Both the position numbers and the translations under genes were made by a program. Below, piece after piece: positions 19,919 to 28,194 of a stretch of 36,078 nt of DNA. Source of the stretch: Pelomyxa schiedti (taxonomy: Eukaryota > Evosea > Pelobiontida > Pelomyxidae). Numbering within the stretch: the first letter of the stretch is position 1; each line of letters begins with the position of its first letter. The notes under the pieces are model-generated. The model ran no database searches. It worked only from the letters and a program-made list of their open reading frames with translations, and was not told where the DNA came from. Location of the stretch: assembly GCA_020536535.1 (NCBI GenBank), contig JAHLWZ010000968.1, positions 1-36,078 of the forward strand, read 5' to 3'.

Positions 19919-21316
19919 ATGTTCGGTTGGTTGGGCACCATTCATTTTAATGATGGGGAGGATGAGGATCCCCTCCTGGGGGAGGATTATGCACCGGCCG
20001 AGTGGGCGTGGGCTACACCAAACGCGGGGCACCACCTCTACCTGCCAGGTCACGATAGACTCCCAGATCTGCTCGCAGACGGGCCCACGGCGAGGGAGCA
20101 ACTTCTCGCGTTCGCGACGTCGTCGCACGCCCGATGCGGCGCGCGCAGCCCCGCCCGCGCCTTCACGTCTCTGTCCCCCGCGGCCACATCGCCATTGTGG
20201 GACTGGTGCCTCACACTCACCGAGGTGACCTTTGGAATCTGCGTGGAGGCGACCTCGATTGTGGGACGAGACGACGGCACTGGCTCCACGTATGGAACGT
20301 ACACGAGAATGGGGGTCTCAGCAGCACTCAACAGTCTCACGTGGATAGAGAGGCCACTAAAGTGCCGCGGTGACAGCTCGTGCGACAACGACGACGTAGC
20401 TGTGTGGTACCGCGGAGCTGCCGGCATAGACCACGTGATTGTGGGGAGGTACAGAGCGTGGAATGACAGGAGGCACTGGTTTGCTGACCTGGGTGCTAAC
20501 TCTTGGAGGAGGCTCACCGGGGGGCCTGCTAAGTTCCGCCCCCTGGTGCAGGGTGGGAATGGGAGGTGGTGGTGTGTTGAGTGGTCGTGTTCTGAGTGCA
20601 GCCTGACTGTGCACAGTTTGTTGGATGTTGGGGACGACTGCGGTGGCGTGCAGTGTGGTTGCATTGCATTCCCGGGGGAATTCGTGAGGTGCGAAGGATT
20701 GTTCTTCAACATGGTGGACCCTTGTCAGAAAGATGAAGCTGTTGTTGCCTTTGTGGATAGTAACCGTGATACAGTGCTCGTGGTGATTGATGTGGCCAAG
20801 ACCTACAAGTCCAATGTACCGGTTGTTCTGAGCAGAATAAAGTGTCACCAACTGCATGAACACCACTTCTGCTCAGGTGTTTTAATGAGGACAACAGCTG
20901 GAAAGCGAGTGATATTTGTTGAGGCCCTTCAAGGCTCTGTGGGCAGTGAGTTCAAGTTTGTGGAGGGTTGTGAGTCTAACAGAAGTGCTGGCAAGGCCTT
21001 TTCAGTGGATACAGAGGCAGTGTCACAGCTGAGCTCATCACTCTTGTGCATCTCAAAGACCAACACCGTTGAAATCTGGGACTGCAACAGTGAGTCAACA
21101 GAGCCACTCTGGGTTGTCAACAGAATTGTAAGGCCAGAGGCACATTACCTTCCAGTGATTGCAGCGTCGGGGTTCTTGTTCCATCAGCGTGTGGTCGAGG
21201 ATGGCGAACTGAAGGTCACTGATTCCCGTGGAAATGTTGTTGTAACACTCAGGTGGCCTCCTGGTATTTGCCCAGTTGGTTCTGATGGTGCTTTTTCTGT
21301 TTCAGGGTTCAGCTGA
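19919..21316 (+). CDS. array family copy C (intronless, unknown function)
   Basis: A single exon of 465 residues (MFGWLGTIHFNDGEDEDP), stop TGA. Its N-terminal leader is unlike the other copies: longer and acidic, with no PTPNKRRR motif and LPDLLADG in place of LPDLIATG. From QLLAFATSSHARCGARSPAR onward it follows the family (SPLWDWCLTLTEVTFGIC, YRGAAGIDHVI, GGNGRWWCVEW, VVIDVAKTY, EFKFVEGCE, SQLSSSLLCIS, VEIWDCNSESTEPLWVV, ASGFLFHQ, LKVTDSRGNVVVTLRWPPG, SVSGFS). The frame is intact. The divergent leader may give it a different localisation or partner, but that is inference. Confidence 0.85.
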   Translation: MFGWLGTIHFNDGEDEDPLLGEDYAPAEWAWATPNAGHHLYLPGHDRLPDLLADGPTAREQLLAFATSSHARCGARSPARAFTSLSPAATSPLWDWCLTLTEVTFGICVEATSIVGRDDGTGSTYGTYTRMGVSAALNSLTWIERPLKCRGDSSCDNDDVAVWYRGAAGIDHVIVGRYRAWNDRRHWFADLGANSWRRLTGGPAKFRPLVQGGNGRWWCVEWSCSECSLTVHSLLDVGDDCGGVQCGCIAFPGEFVRCEGLFFNMVDPCQKDEAVVAFVDSNRDTVLVVIDVAKTYKSNVPVVLSRIKCHQLHEHHFCSGVLMRTTAGKRVIFVEALQGSVGSEFKFVEGCESNRSAGKAFSVDTEAVSQLSSSLLCISKTNTVEIWDCNSESTEPLWVVNRIVRPEAHYLPVIAASGFLFHQRVVEDGELKVTDSRGNVVVTLRWPPGICPVGSDGAFSVSGFS

Positions 21317-21355
21317 TTGTGGTTTGTTTGTAACACAAGAAAAGAAAAGTTGAAG

Positions 21356-21540
21356 ATGGCTGATGATGACGCACGGCAACCCCCAACAAGAGACGTAGAG
21401 TGGGCGATGGCCCCAACGCACCCCGACGACACCAAAGGGCGACGTGGTCCCGCTTCCAGATCTTGTCGCGACGGGCCTCAAAGCGAGGGACCAACTGCTC
21501 GCGTTCGCGACGTCGTGGCACCCCCGATGCGGAACTTTTC
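21356..21540 (+). pseudogene. truncated 5' fragment of the array family (D')
   Basis: It starts with the same leader and untranslated sequence as truncated copy F (GAAAAGTTGAAGATGGCTGA) and reads through VPLPDLVATGLKARDQLLAFATS, with a frameshift between its ATG and the conserved block. Homology stops near 21535 within the ARCGARS block. The next about 175 bp (to 21716) is unrelated to the family's N-terminal part. The frame stays open from 21444 into copy D, producing an artificial 544-residue ORF. Confidence 0.7.
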
Positions 21541-21716
21541 CCAAAAGAACCTGTGAAATGGGTGATAATGGGCTTGTATTTGAACCACTCAGAGTGCTTG
21601 AAGGAAAGAATCTTGTGGCCACACCAAGTAATCCTTTCTCTCGGGGAACAAAAAAAGCTTCAATTGGAGGTCGGTACTTAAATGTTGCCATCAGAGGCTT
21701 CCACGTAAACTTTCTG

Positions 21717-23078
21717 ATGGACGGTGGAGATCCGCGAACGCCGAACAACAAGCGACGTCGCACCGGCATACCCGCAGCAGCTCCGCACCCAGATCTGATC
21801 CCCACTGGCCTCAAAGCGAGGGACCAACTGCTCGCTTTCGCGACGTCGTCGCACGCCCGATGCGGCGCGCGCAGCTCCGCGCGCACATTCACGTCGCTGT
21901 CGGCCTCGGCCACGTCGCCATTGTGGGACTGGTGCCTCAACATCGCCCTCGTGGCGTTCGGAATCTGCCTCGACTGTGCGACCAACGGAGGCAAAGGGGT
22001 CAGAAGGTACAACATTTACTTGAGGATCGCGGTTTCGGCGGCACTCAACAGCATCGCGTGGACAGAGAGGCCTTTCGTGTGCTGCGGGGGCCCCAAAGTG
22101 GCACTTGTGGGAGGCGGCGGCGACTACAAGGTGTGGTGCCAGGGTGCTGTGGACATCGACCACGTGGTATATGGCTCTAAGGTGTGGTGGATGAACACGA
22201 GGTTCTGGTTTGTGGACCTGAGGTGCGGAGCCGGGGCCGGTGGGAGGGCACTCAATCGGATTGATGGGTGCCACAGCACAGCACAGGGAGGGGCTGGCAA
22301 GTGGTGGGTCCGCTGCTTCGAGCGCTCGAGGCGCGAGTGGGGCCTGATGGTCCAGAATGTGCTGGACTCGGCGGAAGTGACTCAGAAATGCGGCGAATTT
22401 CAGTTCCCTGAGGAGCACGAGGTTCAGTGTGAAGGTGTTTTCGTCAGCAAGGGGGAAACTCCTGTGGAAGCTGTTCTTTTTTTTCTGGATACCGGGGATG
22501 GTGATGCACACATCATGGTGATTGATGTTGAGAAGACCCATGCAACCAGGAATCCAGTTGTTCTCAGCGCCATGAAGTGGCACCAACCACAAACCCACTT
22601 CCACTCTGGTGTTATTATGAGAACAGTTTCTGGCCATCGTGTCATATTTGTTGAAGTCATTGATGAAGAGCGTATGGGAAGTGTGTTCAAGTTTGGGGAG
22701 GGTGGCACCACTAGTGCTCCTTATTATGAACCAAAGGCCATTTCAAAAGATACAAACGCAGTGTCACAGCTGAGCTCATCACTGTTGGGCATCTCAAAGA
22801 CTGGCGTTTTCGTTGAAATCTGGGACTGCAACAGCAGCGCAACAGTACCACTCAGGGTAATTGATGGAAAGAATACAGGCATCCAGACAGTGATAGCAGA
22901 ATCGGGGTTCTTGTTCCACCAACGAGTGATGTTGGGAAGCTCATCCTCCAATCAGCAGGGTGATGGTGAATTGGAGGTCACTGACTCATGTGGAGGCCAT
23001 GTTGTCACTCTTAAGTGGCCCCCTGGAACATGGCCAGTGGCGCCAAACAATTTTTCTGTCTCCGGGTTTTTGACCTAA
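21717..23078 (+). CDS. array family copy D (intronless, unknown function)
   Basis: The start was set at ATG 21717 (MDGGDPRTPNNKRRR) because the N-terminus then matches copies E and H; the open frame upstream belongs to fragment D'. Length is 453 residues, stop TAA. The family blocks are present but this is a more diverged member: SPLWDWCLNIALVAFGICLDC, QGAVDIDHVV, HIMVIDVEKTHATRNPVVL, SQLSSSLLGISKTGVFVEIWD, AESGFLFHQ, LEVTDSCGGHVVTLKWPPG, SVSGFLT. The basic NNKRRRT motif near the N-terminus resembles a nuclear localisation signal. The frame is intact. Confidence 0.8.
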   Translation: MDGGDPRTPNNKRRRTGIPAAAPHPDLIPTGLKARDQLLAFATSSHARCGARSSARTFTSLSASATSPLWDWCLNIALVAFGICLDCATNGGKGVRRYNIYLRIAVSAALNSIAWTERPFVCCGGPKVALVGGGGDYKVWCQGAVDIDHVVYGSKVWWMNTRFWFVDLRCGAGAGGRALNRIDGCHSTAQGGAGKWWVRCFERSRREWGLMVQNVLDSAEVTQKCGEFQFPEEHEVQCEGVFVSKGETPVEAVLFFLDTGDGDAHIMVIDVEKTHATRNPVVLSAMKWHQPQTHFHSGVIMRTVSGHRVIFVEVIDEERMGSVFKFGEGGTTSAPYYEPKAISKDTNAVSQLSSSLLGISKTGVFVEIWDCNSSATVPLRVIDGKNTGIQTVIAESGFLFHQRVMLGSSSSNQQGDGELEVTDSCGGHVVTLKWPPGTWPVAPNNFSVSGFLT

Positions 23079-23155
23079 CATTTTAAAAAGCCTGGTTGTT
23101 ACCCAAGTTACTTCTTTCCCCTAAGTACTTGCTTGAAAATAACAACCCTTTACAG

Positions 23156-24481
23156 ATGGAAGGGCACAAGCGACCAACACCGAACAAACGAAGTCGCCTC
23201 AACCCACAAACACAACAACAACATCAACACCTCGAGGCGCGGCTGCCAGAGCTGATACCTACCGCTCTCAAAGCGCGCGACCAACTGCTCGCGTTCGCGA
23301 TGTCTTCGCACGCCCGATGCGGCGCGCGCAGCCCCGCTCACGCGTTCACGTCGCTGTCGGCCGCGGCCACGTCGCCATTGTGGGACTGGTGCCTCACCCT
23401 CACCCTCGTCACGTTTGGCATCTGTGTGCCGATCACGACCGACCGCGGTGGGGGTGGTGGCCACAACGTGTACACGAGGCTCGGTGTCTCGGCAGCACTC
23501 AACAGCATCACGTGGATCGAGAGCTCCGCAGAGTGCAAGAGGTGCGCTGGGATGCAGCCCGCCGATCGCGTGTGGTACAAGGGTGCCGTGGACATCGACC
23601 GGGCGATCGCGAGCTTCCAGTTTGGGTGGACAACTCGCCATTGGCTTGTCGACCTGAGGAGGAACGGAACGGGGAAGGACCTGTCTGAGGCCCTCCCGGG
23701 GTTTTGCGCTTTGATGGGGGGGAATGACAGGTGGTGGCTCTCTTTCTGCTTTTGTGTCGAAACTGTGGAGCTCTTCTTGGTGGTGTGCAATCTGCAGGAC
23801 AGTAACTGCAGTGGAGTGGCGTGTAGCTTCATGAAGCACCGGGAATCTCCCAAAATTGGGTCTCTTGGAATGCTCTTCAGCAAGGTGGATCCCGATGAAG
23901 CTCTCATTTTGTTTGAGAATGGTAACGACCGCACTATCATGGTGATTGATGTGGCAAAGACACATGCAACCAAGAGCACCGTTGTGGTGACCACTCTCAA
24001 GTGGAACATGCCAACAGGAAACTCCATCCACTCTGGTGTTGCAATGAGGACTGCAGCTGGCAAGCGTGTCATTTTTGTTGAGGTGTCTGGCAACGTTTTC
24101 AAGTCTGAGGAGGGTTGTGACTACAAAGGCAATGATGCACCAATCCCCTTTTCGACAGGTGTAGGTGCTGTTTCACAGCTGAATTCTTCACTTTGGTGCA
24201 TCTCAAAGAGCGACACTGTTGAAATCTGGGATTGCAACAGCGGCTCGACAGAACCACTCAGGGTCATTGAGAGAATTCTCAAGCCAGGCCTCTTAAACCC
24301 ACCAGTGGTTGCAGAATCAGGGTTCTTGTTCCATCAGGGTGTCAAGCCTGGGCAACCGCAGGATGGTGATGATGAACTGAAGGTCACTGACTCGCTTGGA
24401 AATCATGTTGTCACACTCAAGTGTCCTAATGGCATGTGGCAAACTCCTCATCATGATTTTTCAGTCTCTGGTTTCCTGTGA
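23156..24481 (+). CDS. array family copy E (intronless, unknown function)
   Basis: The ATG at 23156 gives MEGHKRPTPNKRSRLNPQ, a basic leader of the same kind as D, F and H, followed by a Gln/His tract and LPELIPTALKARDQLLAFAMS. Length 441 residues, stop TGA. Conserved blocks: SPLWDWCLTLTLVTFGICVP, YKGAVDIDRAI, TIMVIDVAKTHATKSTVVV, VEIWDCNSGSTEPLRVIER, AESGFLFHQ, LKVTDSLGNHVVTLK, SVSGFL. Only 77 bp separates it from the stop of copy D. The frame is intact and the function unknown. Confidence 0.85.
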   Translation: MEGHKRPTPNKRSRLNPQTQQQHQHLEARLPELIPTALKARDQLLAFAMSSHARCGARSPAHAFTSLSAAATSPLWDWCLTLTLVTFGICVPITTDRGGGGGHNVYTRLGVSAALNSITWIESSAECKRCAGMQPADRVWYKGAVDIDRAIASFQFGWTTRHWLVDLRRNGTGKDLSEALPGFCALMGGNDRWWLSFCFCVETVELFLVVCNLQDSNCSGVACSFMKHRESPKIGSLGMLFSKVDPDEALILFENGNDRTIMVIDVAKTHATKSTVVVTTLKWNMPTGNSIHSGVAMRTAAGKRVIFVEVSGNVFKSEEGCDYKGNDAPIPFSTGVGAVSQLNSSLWCISKSDTVEIWDCNSGSTEPLRVIERILKPGLLNPPVVAESGFLFHQGVKPGQPQDGDDELKVTDSLGNHVVTLKCPNGMWQTPHHDFSVSGFL

Positions 24482-24688
24482 TACCAAAAGAAAAACAGAT
24501 TTATGAGACTTTTGGCACTATTCCCCTGCGTTGCATTTATAAGATCATAACCGCAGTTAAATTGGTAGAGAAATTGAGTGTTGAGTTATTTGGTCTTGTG
24601 GAGGAAAAGATAATTCGCTGTTGCCACAGACATCGATTTATCCCTTTTTCTTCCATCATCAATTCGACTGTCAGAAGAAAAGTTGAAG
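24482..24688. other. intergenic region upstream of truncated copy F
   Basis: AT-rich, with no gene. It contains an ATTGAGTGTTGAG...GGTCTTGTGG pair similar to the region upstream of copy C. Its last 15-20 bp matches the leader of fragment D'. Confidence 0.35.
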
Positions 24689-24953
24689 ATGGCTGATGAT
24701 GACGCACGGCACGAGCGGCCAACCCCCAACAAGAGACGTAGAGTGGGCGACCAAAGCGCCGACTGCACCAAAGGGCGATGTGGTCCCGCTTCCAGATCTT
24801 GTCGCGACGGGCCTCAAAACGAGGGACCAACTGCTCGCGTTCGCGATGTCGTCGCACCCCCGATGCGGCACGAGCAGCCCCCGCACGCTCCTTCGTTTCT
24901 TTCCGCGTCGGCCTCGTCGCCATTGTGGGACTGGTGCCTCACATCCTCACCCA
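24689..24953 (+). pseudogene. truncated and frameshifted array family copy F
   Basis: The N-terminus MADDDARHERPTPNKRRRVGD is in one frame. VPLPDLVATGLKTRDQLLAFAMSSHPRCG is in the next, and SPLWDWCL is back in the first, so at least two frameshifts have occurred. Homology to the family stops right after WDWCLT at about 24950, where a 22-bp repeat shared with the minus-strand relative begins. Not functional as a family protein. Confidence 0.8.
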
Positions 24954-24975
24954 CAACCAAAGTGATCAGAACAAC
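24954..24975. repeat. 22-bp direct repeat at the truncation point of copy F (left copy)
   Basis: The sequence from CAACCAAAGTG to AGAACAAC is identical to 26272-26293. The right copy lies inside the minus-strand relative, where it encodes part of VVLITLV. The repeat marks the junction at which copy F is cut off. Confidence 0.85.
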
Positions 24976-25116
24976 CTTCGTTTTCATCAGCGTACGTGCT
25001 CAAGTGCCTCCTCAGCATCTCTCGTTTTCTTGGAAAATGACTTCGAAAAACCCCAAAATCTGACCAAACTGGTGCGGCCAGATCTAATCGGTCTTTTGGT
25101 CCTTGGTGGATTTTTT

Positions 25117-26593
25117 TTAATATCTACGTCCTCTGTCAGGGTCCAGCAATGTTGGTGTCTTGAATGGAATTGGTGTGATTGAATTTGGGAGGAATCCATG
25201 TGGAAAGGTCAACGTGAACAACTGCGCCCCTGAGAAAGCATCCACCACTGTGTGCTTCCCCACAAGACGGAGGCATGCAGTGCTATAGCTAGTGCCAAGG
25301 CAAGCAGTGGCTGCTGGGTGGAACTGCGTACTTTCTAATTCTGACCTGAAGAAGCTGGTGGCACAGGTGCTTACAGGTGCTGAGGAAATGGAACTGCATG
25401 CAAGAAGGCCACAGCCTGAAACAACTGACAGTGTACCTGGAGGGTGCTGGTGCGTCGTAATGCACTGGGCTCCGATGTTGGTCTGGTTGACAAGGGATTG
25501 CACAGAGAACACAGAGGTTGAGGAATGGTCAGCGGTTGTGATGCTCAAGTGCGACTCGTCAAGTGCTCTCACCTCCAGTCCTGTGCTGTCTTCCAGCCAC
25601 GTGTGTGAAATTCCAGTACTCAGGTCCAGCAACATCTGGGAGTTCTTCTCCGATGTGAATGGCAAGTAGTATTTCTTTTCAGCCCTGTGGAACAGGGGTG
25701 TGCACAGATTCTCAGTTTCCTCGTCCAATTTGAGCTTGACAACGACATGTGCACTATTTATTGCACCCTCCTCGACAATTATGTTCAAGTCAATGTGCAT
25801 TCCAATGAGAGCTTCGCCATCTCCCTCGGGGTGAACAAAGAAGACCTCAAGGGTGTCAGACTCTGTGTCATACTCACTGCTGGAAGAGAAGAACCTCAGA
25901 GACTGGAGGGCCGTTGGGTTCCAGGGGCACTTCACCTCAACGCACTGAGGTGGCACAACCTCTTCATCACCACCATTTTGCAGTGCCCAAACCTCAAGAA
26001 TGCCAACTTCAGAATGGAGATATGGTGCCTGGACAACCCACTTCCTGTTGCACGCTGCCAATCGAAAGCGAACCAGTTCTTTCAGGTTACTGGGAAGCTG
26101 CATGACTGGCCAGTCTGGGTTCTCATCATAAATACCGTTGGTTGTGACACACTTGACAGGGGTGATCCACCCCAAAGTGGAGGCATCCAGACTGACCAAT
26201 TCTGGATTCTGCAAGATTCCCAAGGTGTGAGACACTGAAGAACACGCGGAATGGCTGTGGAATTGGTCCCCCAACCAAAGTGATCAGAACAACGCGGTCA
26301 GTTCCCATAACCCACCTCTTCCCAATCAACTCAGCAACAACCCAATGCGGAATCATCGACACGTAACAACGCCTGCCGGGTGATGATGCTGACGATGACG
26401 ATGAATCGCAAGCGGACCCACAATCGCGCGAGCTTGTGCCGCGGCCCCAACCAACACTTGTGCTGCGGGGGACATTGTGGACCGAATTGTGGGAACAGGC
26501 TGAGGCGAGCGCGAGGAACTGACTCCGAGCAGTCCCTATGGTCAATGAAAACTCTACTTTTTCCTCACCGAAGGGGTACGGGAGCCTCCTCAT
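25117..26593 (-). CDS. distant minus-strand relative of the array family (probable frameshift)
   Basis: Two overlapping frames make up one gene. The first runs from ATG 26593 (MRRLPYPFGEEKVEF) through TARSQFLALASACSHNSV and CYVSMIPHWVVAELIGKRW to about 26275. The second runs from about 26250 (SVSHTLGILQNPELVSLD) to the stop at 25117-25119. ARSQFLALAS aligns loosely with AREQLLALATS of the array, and the end HTVVDAFSGAQLFTLTFPHG aligns with LKVTDSLGNVVVTLKWPPG, so it looks like a diverged member of the same superfamily. A GT-AG intron (GTTGGG...TTCTTCAG) lies at the frame change, but its phases do not match, so a frameshift or an unresolved intron remains. Function unknown. Confidence 0.6.
26272..26293. 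repeat. 22-bp direct repeat (right copy)
   Basis: Identical to 24954-24975. It lies at the point where the minus-strand relative changes reading frame. Confidence 0.85.
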
Positions 26594-26659
26594 CTCGGAC
26601 CACAAAGTGAAATTTTTTCGAAACGATCCTTTCTGCGTTGTGGAAGGTGTGAAAAAACC

Positions 26660-28088
26660 ATGCTTGATGGCACACCAACCAACACGCCGCGACCCCGCGC
26701 CTATGACGATGGCCCAAGAACAGCAGTCCAACACGAAAGACTGCCAGATCTGATCGCCACTGGTATCTATGCGAGGGAGCAGTTGCTTTCGCTTGCGATG
26801 TCGTCACACGCTCGATGCGGCGCGAGCAGCCCCGCGTGCGGTTTCACGTCGATGTCGGCCGTGGCCACGTCTCCATTGTGGGACTGGTGCCTCAACCTCA
26901 CCGAAGTCACCTTTGGCATTTGTGTCGAGAATTCGATTGTGGGTCGCGCTGGTGTCTTTGGCATGTACCTGAGGCTCGGTGTTTCATCAGCCCTAAATGG
27001 CATCACGTGGATTGACAGACCTATCAAATGCCGTCAGGATATGGATTCCATGGGAGATATTGATCAGGTGTGGTACAAGGGTGCTGTGGACATCGACCAC
27101 GTGATTTTGGGGGCTAGCAACAGGTGGAAGTTGAACTTCTGGTTTGGTGACCTGAGGAATGGCACTTGGAGGAAACTCGAAGGGGGCCCTGAGAAGTTCG
27201 GCCCCTCTGCTCAGGGAAGAAATGGGAGGTGGTGGATGCGCTGCTGTTTTGATTTGTCGGGTTATGAGTGCAACTTGACTGTGCACAATTTGTTGGATGG
27301 AGATTGCGGTGGAGTGCGGTGCGGTGTCATTAATTTCCCCGAGGTGAAGGTTTGGTGCACAGGATTGTTATTCAACAATTCGGCTCCTGATGACGATGAA
27401 GCTGTGATTTTTTTTGAGGATACAAATGACCTTACACTTGTGGTGATTGATGTGGCGAAGACATATGAAACAAAGGTGCCGGTTGTTGTGAGAAGAATGA
27501 AGTGCCACCATGGAAACCGCTTCAGGGGCCTTAATGAGGACAAATGATGGCCGACGTGTCATATTTGTTGAGGTCTTTCAACATCGCCTTCATGGTGTGC
27601 GCAGTGTGCTCAAGTTTGAGGAGGGTTGTGATTCTAACAGCAGGGATGTGCCAACGGACTTTGCAGTGGGTACAGACACAGTGTCACAGCTGAGTTCATC
27701 ACTGTTGTGCATCTCAAAGACCAACACCGTTGAAATCTGGGACTGCAACAGCAACTCAACTGAACCTCTCAGGGTCATTGATAGAATGGAGAGCCTGGAG
27801 CAAGACCTGTTTCAGCTTCCTGTGGTGGCTGCATCAGGGTTCTTGTTACATAAACTTGTGGTGACTCCAGGGGGAAAGGAGCCAAAGCCTGGTGTACTGA
27901 AGGTCGCTGACTCACGTGGAAATGTTGTTGTCACACTCAAGTGGCCTCCTGGATTGTGCCTACTTTCTTCTGTGTGTTGTTTTTCTGTTTCCTGTGAAAT
28001 AAAATATAAAATAGCAGTTCGAAATCTAATGCCAAGTTGCGGAAAGCTAAACGGCGTCGGCAGAATTGCCCTGCGTGCAACGAATTAG
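26660..28088 (+). pseudogene. array family copy G, frameshifted
   Basis: ATG 26660 (MLDGTPTNTPRPRAYDD) opens a frame that follows the family through SPLWDWCLNLTEVTFGIC, YKGAVDIDHVI, GRNGRWWMRCCF and VVIDVAKTYET, then stops at 27545-27547. The family sequence continues in another frame from about 27530 (ALMRTNDGRRVIFVEVF) to VEIWDCNSNSTEPLRVIDR, ASGFLLHKLV and LKVADSRGNVVVTLKWPPG. Compared with copy C, about 5 nt is missing near 27530. Near 27990 a second small deletion removes the normal SVSGF stop, so the frame runs on about 30 codons into 3' sequence. It is either a young pseudogene or carries an assembly error. Confidence 0.75.
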
Positions 28089-28194
28089 ATCTTGGTAAAC
28101 TAAGAGTAGAGCGGAACAATAATTTGTTTTGTCGGAGACTATTTTAGTTGCAACATCACCACGAAAACATCACAATTCAGGGAAGAGAAGATTG

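Noticed and set aside
21678-22637. long antisense open frame (319 codons) across copy D, and similar ones across C, E and H
   Set aside because: They mirror the GC-rich, conserved sense coding region, have no domain of their own and vary in length between copies.
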